Assembly (NCBI GenBank): GCA_029012525.1
Contig: JAQXMG010000063.1
Location: 1 to 7,871 of the forward strand
DNA from: a bacterium
GTDB lineage: Bacteria; Bacillota_I; Bacilli_A; RF39; UBA660
DNA: 7,871 nucleotides
Direction: 5' to 3'
Shown here in pieces: positions 1 through 5,703 of this stretch; the stretch's first letter is position 1; every line of letters starts with the position of its first letter. The notes below the pieces were generated by a model that saw only the letters and a list, made by a program, of their open reading frames with translations, made no database searches and had not been told where the DNA came from. Position numbers and translations under genes: made by a program.

Positions 1-647
1 TAGATAACATCTCTTTTTATTCCAAAAACAGGAGATATTACTTCTGAATTTTTAAACTTCTTAGATTCGCTATTAACGTAATAAATCATTTCATCTTCTT
101 TAGTTTGATTTTCAGATAAGGCTTCTTTTTCTTCTTTTATCTTTTCATCAGATTCATTTTCTTTTTGCATACTATATAATTCATCAATTGTTATCGGTTC
201 ATTTCCTTCGTCTTCTAAAACTTTTTCATTTTCTAAATCAACATCAATATTTTTACTCATCAATTCATCATAACTAATAATGGAATTTTCTTCTTGTTGT
301 TTTTCAAAAAATGTTTGTCCAATTATGTCTTGTTCTTCATAAACAAGCTTTTTTGCAGCTTCTTCAATTGCTTTTTTAGCATCTGTTTTATTTATTCTTT
401 CTTCATAAATAACTTGATTTCCCTCTACTGATGAGTTATTTTCTACTTCATCCGTTTTATTATTAACTTCTATATTTTCAGGAACTTTTTCTTCATATTC
501 TTCTATTTTCTCAAATTCTTTTAAATAATTTAATTTATTTTTTCTTTCAATTAGCAATATTATAAAAAGTGCAACAATTACAAGAACAATAACACCAAAT
601 ATTATTAATATTGTATTTTCTCCTAAAGAATTTATAATTTCTTGCAT
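1..647 (-). CDS. Single-pass acidic membrane protein, partial (3' end beyond window)
   Basis: I do not recognise this gene. It is open for 215 codons from ATG at 647 to the left edge, where the next codon (TA plus an unseen base) may or may not be a stop. The ATG is preceded by GAGGTGAGG, an excellent ribosome binding site. Residues 1-9 are followed by a strongly hydrophobic segment at about 12-32 (rich in I, L, V) and then ERK, giving one N-terminal membrane anchor, with the charged part probably cytoplasmic. Residues from about 33 onward are dominated by Glu, Lys, Asn and Asp with little Gly or Pro, which suggests a disordered or coiled region. Two short related motifs occur (ISYDEL near 142, ITIDEL near 175). 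The last visible residues (SPVFGIKRDVI) are less charged and could start a conserved element. It lies behind the pilin gene's terminator, so it probably has its own transcript. No function is assigned. Confidence 0.8.
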   Translation of the reverse strand, partial: MQEIINSLGENTILIIFGVIVLVIVALFIILLIERKNKLNYLKEFEKIEEYEEKVPENIEVNNKTDEVENNSSVEGNQVIYEERINKTDAKKAIEEAAKKLVYEEQDIIGQTFFEKQQEENSIISYDELMSKNIDVDLENEKVLEDEGNEPITIDELYSMQKENESDEKIKEEKEALSENQTKEDEMIYYVNSESKKFKNSEVISPVFGIKRDVI

Positions 648-669
648 AACCTCACCTCAGAATAACTAT

Positions 670-678
670 ATAATAACA
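670..678 (-). promoter_or_regulatory. Possible extended -10 promoter for the acidic membrane protein
   Basis: On the minus strand the segment reads TGTTATTAT, an extended -10 element (TGN plus TATTAT, one mismatch to TATAAT), 22 nt before the ATG at 647. No good -35 is present at 17 nt (TTTATT). The same nine bases form the -10 of the first pilin gene at 5612-5620. In DNA this AT-rich such matches are cheap, so confidence is low. Confidence 0.3.
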
Positions 679-712
679 TAAAAACTAATAAAAATAAATA
701 TATTAAGCATTT

Positions 713-742
713 AAAAAAGTTAGAAAATATTTCCTAACTTTT
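713..742 (-). terminator. Rho-independent terminator after the Hint-less pilin gene
   Basis: On the minus strand a 9-bp stem (arms 734-742 and 715-723, AAAAGTTAG/CTAACTTTT) is followed directly by a run of T. The left arm overlaps the TAA stop at 743-741 of the pilin gene, so translation ends inside the hairpin. It separates the pilin gene from the downstream membrane-protein gene. Confidence 0.7.
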
Positions 743-1868
743 ATGATAAATAACAAGAATTATATGTGGCACATCCACATTTTTTTTCATTAGCGCCACA
801 TCTTGTATCCTTATAACTACCTCCATCACCACCAACAACAATAACTGTAACAGGCCAACAACAAGTTGCGGCAGTTTGACAACCACAACTGCTGTTTCCA
901 GATAAAGATAAAGTAACATCAACATAACTAGTATTTCCTGCAGTATCTTTGGCATGTATATAATATGTCCCAGCACTTGTTTTAGTAAATGATTTTGTAG
1001 TTGAAGTAGGACTATTTGAAACATTTGTCCAAGCTGTTGGCGTTGTAGTACTTGTTGTTATAGCATATGATTCAACACCAGATGGATCACTTATAGTAGC
1101 TGAAATTGTAGCTGTTCCAACCCCTCCAGTTTTAGAAATTGCAATCGTTGGACCTTCACTATCCAAATCAGTAATAGCAACAGAGCAAGTTCCAGTACCA
1201 TATTTTCCTTTGACATAAGCAGTATATGTACCATTTGTTGTTATTTCTTTAGTATTAGTGGTTGTATAATTTACCCCATCGAATGAATAAGGACTTGATA
1301 CTAAACTTCTACTAGTAGTTTTTATTTCTAATGTTATACTATCTGAAGTAGTATTTTTATAAACATCAATATCACACGTTGGAACATTTGTATCTTCAAC
1401 ATCTATAATTATATTATTACTATTTTCTATTACTAGTTCACTATCATCTATTTCACAAATGCCAGTTTCCTTATCATCATAGGCAATACCATCACATATT
1501 AAGCAAACATCATATTTATATGAACCATCAATTAATCTTACAACTAAATAACTTTCACTACAATCTTCATTATTAGCACCGACAACATCGTTAACTAAAT
1601 AGTTTTCATCTAATAAATCATCAACATATAGTTTAGCTCCAATAACATTATCTCCATTTTCATTTATTTGACCTGTTGGTCTTTCATTCAAATTATCAGA
1701 ATAATAACTTTTTCCTGCTAGAGAAATTTGATTTTTTAGTGAATCATAGTAACTATCTTTTCCTTTATTAACATATCTTGTAACACCACCAATAACTAAT
1801 GTTGCAAGTATAGCAATTATTATCAAGACTGCCATTAATTCAACTATCGTAAATCCTTTTTTATTCAT
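741..1868 (-). CDS. Type IV pilin-like protein with two Ig-like domains and a Cys-rich tail, no Hint domain
   Basis: This is a 375-residue secreted or surface pilin-like protein. The leader is MNKKG, with predicted prepilin-peptidase cleavage before F6, Glu at mature position 5 (GFTIVE) and a hydrophobic helix at about 6-28. The head resembles the two upstream pilins: SYYSD near 55-58, a PTGQI element, and four cysteines at about 103, 122, 125 and 138 including CLIC. Two beta-rich, Thr/Ser-rich Ig-like domains follow (about 162-233 and 237-322, the second with a DTAGN-type edge motif). The last 50 residues hold eight cysteines (328, 330, 336, 337, 357, 364, 366, 372) around a hydrophobic VTVIVV patch. 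Unlike its paralogs it has no Hint domain and no six-Cys module. I choose ATG 1868 over the in-frame GTG at 1877, because that GTG lies in the ribosome binding site AGAGTGAT. Prepilin class is confident; its role (major or minor pilin, adhesin, uptake) is unknown. Confidence 0.85.
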   Translation of the reverse strand: MNKKGFTIVELMAVLIIIAILATLVIGGVTRYVNKGKDSYYDSLKNQISLAGKSYYSDNLNERPTGQINENGDNVIGAKLYVDDLLDENYLVNDVVGANNEDCSESYLVVRLIDGSYKYDVCLICDGIAYDDKETGICEIDDSELVIENSNNIIIDVEDTNVPTCDIDVYKNTTSDSITLEIKTTSRSLVSSPYSFDGVNYTTTNTKEITTNGTYTAYVKGKYGTGTCSVAITDLDSEGPTIAISKTGGVGTATISATISDPSGVESYAITTSTTTPTAWTNVSNSPTSTTKSFTKTSAGTYYIHAKDTAGNTSYVDVTLSLSGNSSCGCQTAATCCWPVTVIVVGGDGGSYKDTRCGANEKKCGCATYNSCYLS

Positions 1869-1893
1869 TAAAATCACTCTACCTTATAAGATA

Positions 1894-1922
1894 ATTATAA
1901 AATAGATAAAAATGAAAGTAAA
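1894..1922 (-). promoter_or_regulatory. Promoter of the Hint-less pilin gene
   Basis: On the minus strand TTTACT (1922-1917, 4/6 match to TTGACA) is followed after 17 nt by a perfect TATAAT (1899-1894). Predicted transcription starts near 1887, giving a leader of about 20 nt before ATG 1868. It begins just after the previous gene's terminator, supporting a monocistronic unit. Confidence 0.6.
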
Positions 1923-1923
1923 G

Positions 1924-1950
1924 AAAAAAGTGTACACTTGATGTACACTT
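1924..1950 (-). terminator. Rho-independent terminator after the second Hint pilin gene
   Basis: On the minus strand a perfect 9-bp stem (AAGTGTACA at 1950-1942, TGTACACTT at 1936-1928) with a 5-nt loop runs into TTTTTT. It lies 14 nt past the TAA stop at 1966-1964. The TGTACA palindromes are explained by the hairpin and need no operator reading. Confidence 0.85.
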
Positions 1951-1963
1951 ACTTTTATATTAA

Positions 1964-3754
1964 TTAATCGGGAATACAACACTTAGATCCTGAAGCATAT
2001 GTTCCACTTGGACATTTACCACTTGCAGGTTTTGGACCACATTTATCATTATGAACTAAATATCCATTTTCTGTAACATAATAATTATGATTATTTTCTA
2101 CTGCAAAATTATATACGGTTCCAAAGTGAAGATAATAATTTATGTTTGTTATTTTTTGTTCCTTATTATTACTATCAAGCAATATATCTCCTACTTTTAA
2201 TTCTTTTGCTTCTTTCCATATAAATTCTGTTGTTCCTTTTTCCTTTACATAGAATCTATGAGCTGCGGTTACTTTTAGTACTTTTCCATTTATTGTTAAT
2301 TCAAATAATTCTTCATTATTTTTTGTATGAATGTATGTATCATAAACCCTATTATACTCAGTTTGTTTTGTTTCTTTATTATATGATAATACATAATCTC
2401 CTACTTTTATGTCTTCAATATTTTTTAATCCATTTTTTGTATGTATTTTTGTTCCACTTAAGAAACATCCTGTACCTGGATTTTCTTCTGCAGTACATCC
2501 AGGAATTTTAAGCCAATAACCACTACATCCATCACTACTACATTGATAATACCTACATGTTGAACTATCATAATCTGATGAAGCACCTGGAGTACATACT
2601 TTCTTACAAGATGAACTACCTCCACCACTATCTCCACCACTTGGAGTACAATTATTTATAGTTTGAGTTGAACGTTTGCAAGTTCTTGGATTACAAATAT
2701 ATGCTACACAATTTTCATGATCCCAATAATCTTCGCAATTACAATCATTATCACAAGCTGAACCTATACAGATTTCTCCACCACTACTACTACCACCTGA
2801 TGATGTTACTTTCTTAGGAACATTAACGCTACAAGAATAAGTATTATTATTACAATCTGTTACTGTCATAGTATATGTTTTATCACTAGTACCACGATCA
2901 ATAACAATATTTCCAGTATAACCATTATCTACAATATTTCCATAAGAGCACATATAATCATTTAATTTACCACCTGTTTTAGGATTGGTAACACTTTTTA
3001 ATGAAATATTGTCAGAGAAAGAAAAATTAACTGTATAAGTTGTGTTTGTTGTGCTAACAACGGTAGCATTACAACTTGGTTTTACTTTATCTTCTTCCAT
3101 ATAAACAGTAGTTTGACAATCTGCTGTTAATCCTTCATTATTCTCAACTGTAAATCTATATGTTCCAGGCTTGTATACATAATAATTGCCATCACTTGCA
3201 GCTGTAATATCATGAGATATAACTGGATTTGTTTTATTTGTATATACTGTTAATTTTTTCACATTATGTTGCATATTTTCTACTTGAACTGAGCAATATG
3301 GTAAAGTATTTGTAACTTCAAAACCTGATAACTTACAATATGCTGATTCATTTAAAACTTTTCCATTACAAATCAAACACACATCATATGATATTTTACT
3401 GTTAATATTATTAGCAATTGCATAACTTTGGTCTTCACAACTATTACCATTTTGATCTACTAATTCATTGGTAAAATATCCAGCATCTGCTAAAGTTGAA
3501 GCCATAATTTTCGTACTATAAATTTTTTCTCCATTTTCAATTTGTCCTCTTGGAAGTTCATTTGGATGATCTGAATAATATGATTTTGCTGCTAATTCCA
3601 TTTGTCCTTCCAATGAATTAATATATTCATCTGCAGCTCTTTCTTTATATTTTCCAATCGATGCCACTATTAAAGTTGCAAGTATTCCCATTATTATTAA
3701 AACTGATAATACTTCAACTAAAGTAAAACCTTTTTTATTTTTTTTATCATTCAT
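1964..3754 (-). CDS. Type IV pilin-like protein with tandem six-Cys modules and a C-terminal Hint domain
   Basis: This is a 596-residue modular prepilin. The leader is MNDKKNKKG, cut before F10, with Glu at mature position 5 (GFTLVE) and a hydrophobic helix at 10-32. The pilin head reaches about 146 with Cys 106, 126, 129 and 140 (CLIC motif). Two Ig-like beta domains follow (about 153-223 and 225-314). After Gly/Ser linkers come two copies of a six-Cys module (Cys 334, 338, 349, 354, 359, 369 and 383, 387, 400, 405, 410, 420). A 140-residue Hint domain spans 430-569, with Cys430, TAAH at 496-499, a VYNFAVENNHNYYV segment and terminal His568-Asn569. The tail is 27 residues with four Cys. The residue after Asn is Asp, so classical splicing chemistry lacks its +1 nucleophile; self-cleavage, or the nucleophile-independent splicing reported for bacterial intein-like domains, is possible. 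ATG 3754 is chosen with AGGTGAGG 3 nt upstream; the in-frame GTG at 3763 lies inside that ribosome binding site. Pilin and Hint calls are firm; biological role is unknown. Confidence 0.88.
   Translation of the reverse strand: MNDKKNKKGFTLVEVLSVLIIMGILATLIVASIGKYKERAADEYINSLEGQMELAAKSYYSDHPNELPRGQIENGEKIYSTKIMASTLADAGYFTNELVDQNGNSCEDQSYAIANNINSKISYDVCLICNGKVLNESAYCKLSGFEVTNTLPYCSVQVENMQHNVKKLTVYTNKTNPVISHDITAASDGNYYVYKPGTYRFTVENNEGLTADCQTTVYMEEDKVKPSCNATVVSTTNTTYTVNFSFSDNISLKSVTNPKTGGKLNDYMCSYGNIVDNGYTGNIVIDRGTSDKTYTMTVTDCNNNTYSCSVNVPKKVTSSGGSSSGGEICIGSACDNDCNCEDYWDHENCVAYICNPRTCKRSTQTINNCTPSGGDSGGGSSSCKKVCTPGASSDYDSSTCRYYQCSSDGCSGYWLKIPGCTAEENPGTGCFLSGTKIHTKNGLKNIEDIKVGDYVLSYNKETKQTEYNRVYDTYIHTKNNEELFELTINGKVLKVTAAHRFYVKEKGTTEFIWKEAKELKVGDILLDSNNKEQKITNINYYLHFGTVYNFAVENNHNYYVTENGYLVHNDKCGPKPASGKCPSGTYASGSKCCIPD
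2048..2467 (-). repeat. Hint-coding DNA repeat, copy A (pairs with 3924-4343)
   Basis: These 420 bp encode the complete Hint domain from its first Cys to its terminal Asn. Aligned by eye without gaps to 3924-4343, they differ at about 17 positions (near 96% identity), changing nine of 140 residues, all outside the catalytic motifs. The similarity stops abruptly after the terminal Asn and fades a few codons before the Cys (the NPxTG segment is shared). The block is in direct orientation, 1876 bp from its partner. Confidence 0.9.
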
Positions 3755-3779
3755 TTTCCTCACCTATCCTATAAATTAT

Positions 3780-3808
3780 ATTATATAATACAATTTATAT
3801 TTTAGCAA
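3780..3808 (-). promoter_or_regulatory. Promoter of the second Hint pilin gene
   Basis: On the minus strand TTGCTA (3808-3803) is followed by 17 nt and a perfect TATAAT (3785-3780); a second TATAAT overlaps at 3780-3775. Transcription should start near 3773, with a leader of about 20 nt. The leader and ribosome site (TTATAGGA, one base, AGGTGA) match those of the first Hint pilin gene, as expected if the promoter was duplicated with the gene. Confidence 0.6.
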
Positions 3809-3810
3809 AC

Positions 3811-3838
3811 AAAAAAGATACAAAATTGTATCCTTTTT
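3811..3838 (-). terminator. Rho-independent terminator after the first Hint pilin gene
   Basis: On the minus strand AAAAAGGATACA pairs with TGTATCTTTTTT around a 4-nt loop (12 bp, one G-U pair). It lies 13 nt beyond the TAA stop at 3854-3852. The T-rich right arm doubles as the U-tract. It ends only 2 nt before the -35 box of the next pilin gene, leaving almost no spare DNA between units. Confidence 0.75.
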
Positions 3839-3851
3839 GTAAATATATTTA

Positions 3852-5582
3852 TTAATTACATAAAGAAGCATTTGGATTAGAAATTGAAGTTCCACTACAA
3901 CTTCCTCCACCTAAACTTGGTTTATTATGAACTAAATATCCGTTTTCAGTAACATAGTAATTATGATTATTTTCTACTGCAAAATTATATACTGTTCCAA
4001 AGTGAATATAATGATTTATGTTTGTTATTTTTTGTTCCTTATTATTACTATCAAGCAATATATCTCCTACTTTTAATCCTTTTGCTTCTTCCCATACAAA
4101 TTCTGTTGTTCCTTTTTCCTTTACATAGAATCTATGAGCTGCAGTTACTTTTAGTATTTTTCCATTTATTGTTAGTTCATATAATTCTTCATTATTTTTT
4201 GTATGAATGTATGTATCATAAACTCTATTATACTCAGTTTGTTTTGTTTCTTCATTATATGACAATACATAATCTCCTACTTTTATGTCTTCAATATTTT
4301 TTAATCCATTTTTTGTATGTATTTTTGTTCCATTTAAGAAACATCCTGTATTTGGATTTTCCTCTTCTACTACTGGTGGTTTTGTTGGAGTCGTTGGTAT
4401 AGTTGGAGTTGTTGGGTTTGATGGCTCAGGATCAGGTGTTGTACTACAACCTGAAATAGTTCTACATCTTAATCTACATGAAGATGTACAATAACAATAA
4501 GTACATTCATCAACATCATATCCCTCGCAATCACATGTATTACAAGAAGATCCAACACATGTATCTGAACCGCCTTGTGGAGTACTTGGTGTTGTTGTTT
4601 TAGCTGGTATTGTTGTACTACATGTATTAGTATTACCACTACAATCTGTTACAGTAACAGTATAAGTTTGAGAACTTGTTGTTTTAGTTATTGTTGTTTG
4701 AACGTTAGAAGAATTAAGTGGACTATTATTATCTTTTGTTATATCTTCACCATTTTTACAAGAATAATTTTGTATAGTTCTTCCTGTTGAATCAGTAACA
4801 CTTGCTAATGATACTTCATCTTCCCAATTAGCGTAACAACTACAAGAATTATTATCACAATTACAACTAGCAGTACATGTTGGGTCTTTCTTATCTTCTT
4901 CAAAATAAACTGGTATACCACATGTTGCATATTCTTCATTACCATCTTCATCTTTGGTTGTAAATTTAAAAGTATAATATCCAGGTTTATAAACATAATA
5001 ACTACCATCTGTTGCTGGATTAACTCCTTGATCAGATGTTACTGTTCCATTTTTATTTGTGTATATTGTTAACTTTTTCATATGATTTTGTTCACTTGAA
5101 GAAAGAGAACAATATGGAGTACTATTTACTGGTTCAAAACCTAATAATTTACAATATGCTGATTCGTTTAGTACCTTACCATTGCAAATCAAACAAACAT
5201 CATAAGATATTTTATTATTAATATTATTGGTAATAGCATAACTTTTTTCTTCACAACTATTACCTTGTTCATCTACTAATTCATTGGTAAAATATCCAGC
5301 ATCTGCTAAAGTTGATGCCATAATTTTTGTTGAATTAATTTTTTCATCTCCTACAATTTGTCCTCTTGGAAGTTCTTCTGGATGATCTGAATAATATGAT
5401 TTTGCTGCCAATTCCATTTGATCTTCTAAAGAATTAATATATTCTTCTGATGCCCTTTCTTTATACCTTCCAATTGATGCTACAATTAAAGTTGTAAGAA
5501 TTCCAATTATTATTAAAACTGCCATTAATTCAACTAAGGTGTACCCTTTATCATGATTATTTTTAGTTTTTTCCAAATTCAC
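3852..5582 (-). CDS. Type IV pilin-like protein with one six-Cys module, Pro/Thr linker and C-terminal Hint domain
   Basis: This is a 576-residue paralog of the next pilin gene. The leader is 13 residues ending in DKG, cut before Y14, with Glu at mature position 5 (GYTLVE) and a hydrophobic helix to about 37. The head (to about 150) is near 84% identical to its paralog, with Cys 110, 130, 133 and 144. An Ig-like domain follows (about 157-229), then an extra Cys cluster (236-249) inside a second Ig-like domain ending near 325. One Cys-rich module lies at 347-379, then a Pro/Thr/Glu linker at about 381-410. Hint residues 414-553 contain Cys414, TAAH at 480-483 and His552-Asn553, followed by Lys and a 23-residue Gly/Ser-rich tail with two Cys. 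The start chosen is GTG 5582, 4 nt after AGGTGAT; the upstream in-frame GTG at 5591 lies within that ribosome site, and TTG at 5576 is a weaker alternative. It is probably surface-exposed and self-processing; its partners (prepilin peptidase, pilus ATPase) are not in this window. Confidence 0.87.
   Translation of the reverse strand: MNLEKTKNNHDKGYTLVELMAVLIIIGILTTLIVASIGRYKERASEEYINSLEDQMELAAKSYYSDHPEELPRGQIVGDEKINSTKIMASTLADAGYFTNELVDEQGNSCEEKSYAITNNINNKISYDVCLICNGKVLNESAYCKLLGFEPVNSTPYCSLSSSEQNHMKKLTIYTNKNGTVTSDQGVNPATDGSYYVYKPGYYTFKFTTKDEDGNEEYATCGIPVYFEEDKKDPTCTASCNCDNNSCSCYANWEDEVSLASVTDSTGRTIQNYSCKNGEDITKDNNSPLNSSNVQTTITKTTSSQTYTVTVTDCSGNTNTCSTTIPAKTTTPSTPQGGSDTCVGSSCNTCDCEGYDVDECTYCYCTSSCRLRCRTISGCSTTPDPEPSNPTTPTIPTTPTKPPVVEEENPNTGCFLNGTKIHTKNGLKNIEDIKVGDYVLSYNEETKQTEYNRVYDTYIHTKNNEELYELTINGKILKVTAAHRFYVKEKGTTEFVWEEAKGLKVGDILLDSNNKEQKITNINHYIHFGTVYNFAVENNHNYYVTENGYLVHNKPSLGGGSCSGTSISNPNASLCN
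3924..4343 (-). repeat. Hint-coding DNA repeat, copy B (pairs with 2048-2467)
   Basis: This is the second copy of the 420-bp Hint-coding block, in direct orientation. About 17 differences from copy A are visible, nine of them amino-acid changing (for example SGT/NGT after CFL, YYL/HYI near HFGTV). The following 69 coding bases, the tail, show no similarity to the tail of the other gene, so the repeat boundary coincides with the predicted self-cleavage site after Asn. Confidence 0.9.
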
Positions 5583-5611
5583 TTTTATCACCTGTCCTAT
5601 AATTCAATTTA

Positions 5612-5640
5612 ATAATAACATATAATAGATTTATCTGCAA
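5612..5640 (-). promoter_or_regulatory. Promoter of the first Hint pilin gene
   Basis: On the minus strand TTGCAG (5640-5635) is followed by 17 nt and TATTAT (5617-5612) with an extended -10 TG (TGTTATTAT, 5620-5612). Transcription should start near 5605, about 23 nt before GTG 5582. Two eight-base A-tracts lie upstream at 5669-5653, a position and composition suitable for an UP-like element. Confidence 0.55.
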
Positions 5641-5671
5641 ACATATTTACTGTTTTTTTTCTTTTTTTTAC

Positions 5672-5703
5672 AAAAAAATAACAAGAAATAAATTCCTGTT
5701 ATC
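5672..5703 (-). terminator. Rho-independent terminator after dnaJ
   Basis: On the minus strand ATAACAGGAA pairs with TTCTTGTTAT (10 bp, one G-U pair, 5-nt loop) and runs directly into seven T. The stem begins immediately after the TAG stop of dnaJ (5705-5703). It isolates the pepF-dnaJ unit from the pilin genes. Confidence 0.85.

Noticed and set aside
734..1024. Alternative minus-strand frame inside the 3' end of the Hint-less pilin gene, and similar short frames at 2458-2640 and 4805-5008
   Set aside because: Each overlaps a pilin gene in another frame, has Val/Ile-rich translation without domain character, and lacks a convincing ribosome binding site.
1928..1950. Paired TGTACA palindromes as a regulator operator
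   Set aside because: They form the two arms of a perfect hairpin followed by a T-run just after a stop codon, which is fully explained as a terminator.
1964..2047. Polymorphic toxin interpretation: Hint followed by a toxin domain, with an immunity gene next door
   Set aside because: The segments after the Hint domains are only 27 and 23 residues of Gly/Ser/Cys-rich sequence, too short for a known toxin fold, and no small immunity-like gene follows. The N-terminus is a pilin, not a toxin-delivery module I recognise.
2048..2467. Classical mobile intein inserted in a host gene
   Set aside because: There is no homing endonuclease domain, the +1 residue is not Cys/Ser/Thr, and the host is a surface protein near its C-terminus rather than a conserved enzyme active site.
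2230..2511. Plus-strand open frames opposite the Hint-coding blocks (also 4022-4402)
   Set aside because: They are antisense shadows of strongly supported minus-strand genes, with Leu/Phe/Tyr-rich low-complexity translations. Their mutual similarity only reflects the Hint DNA repeat.
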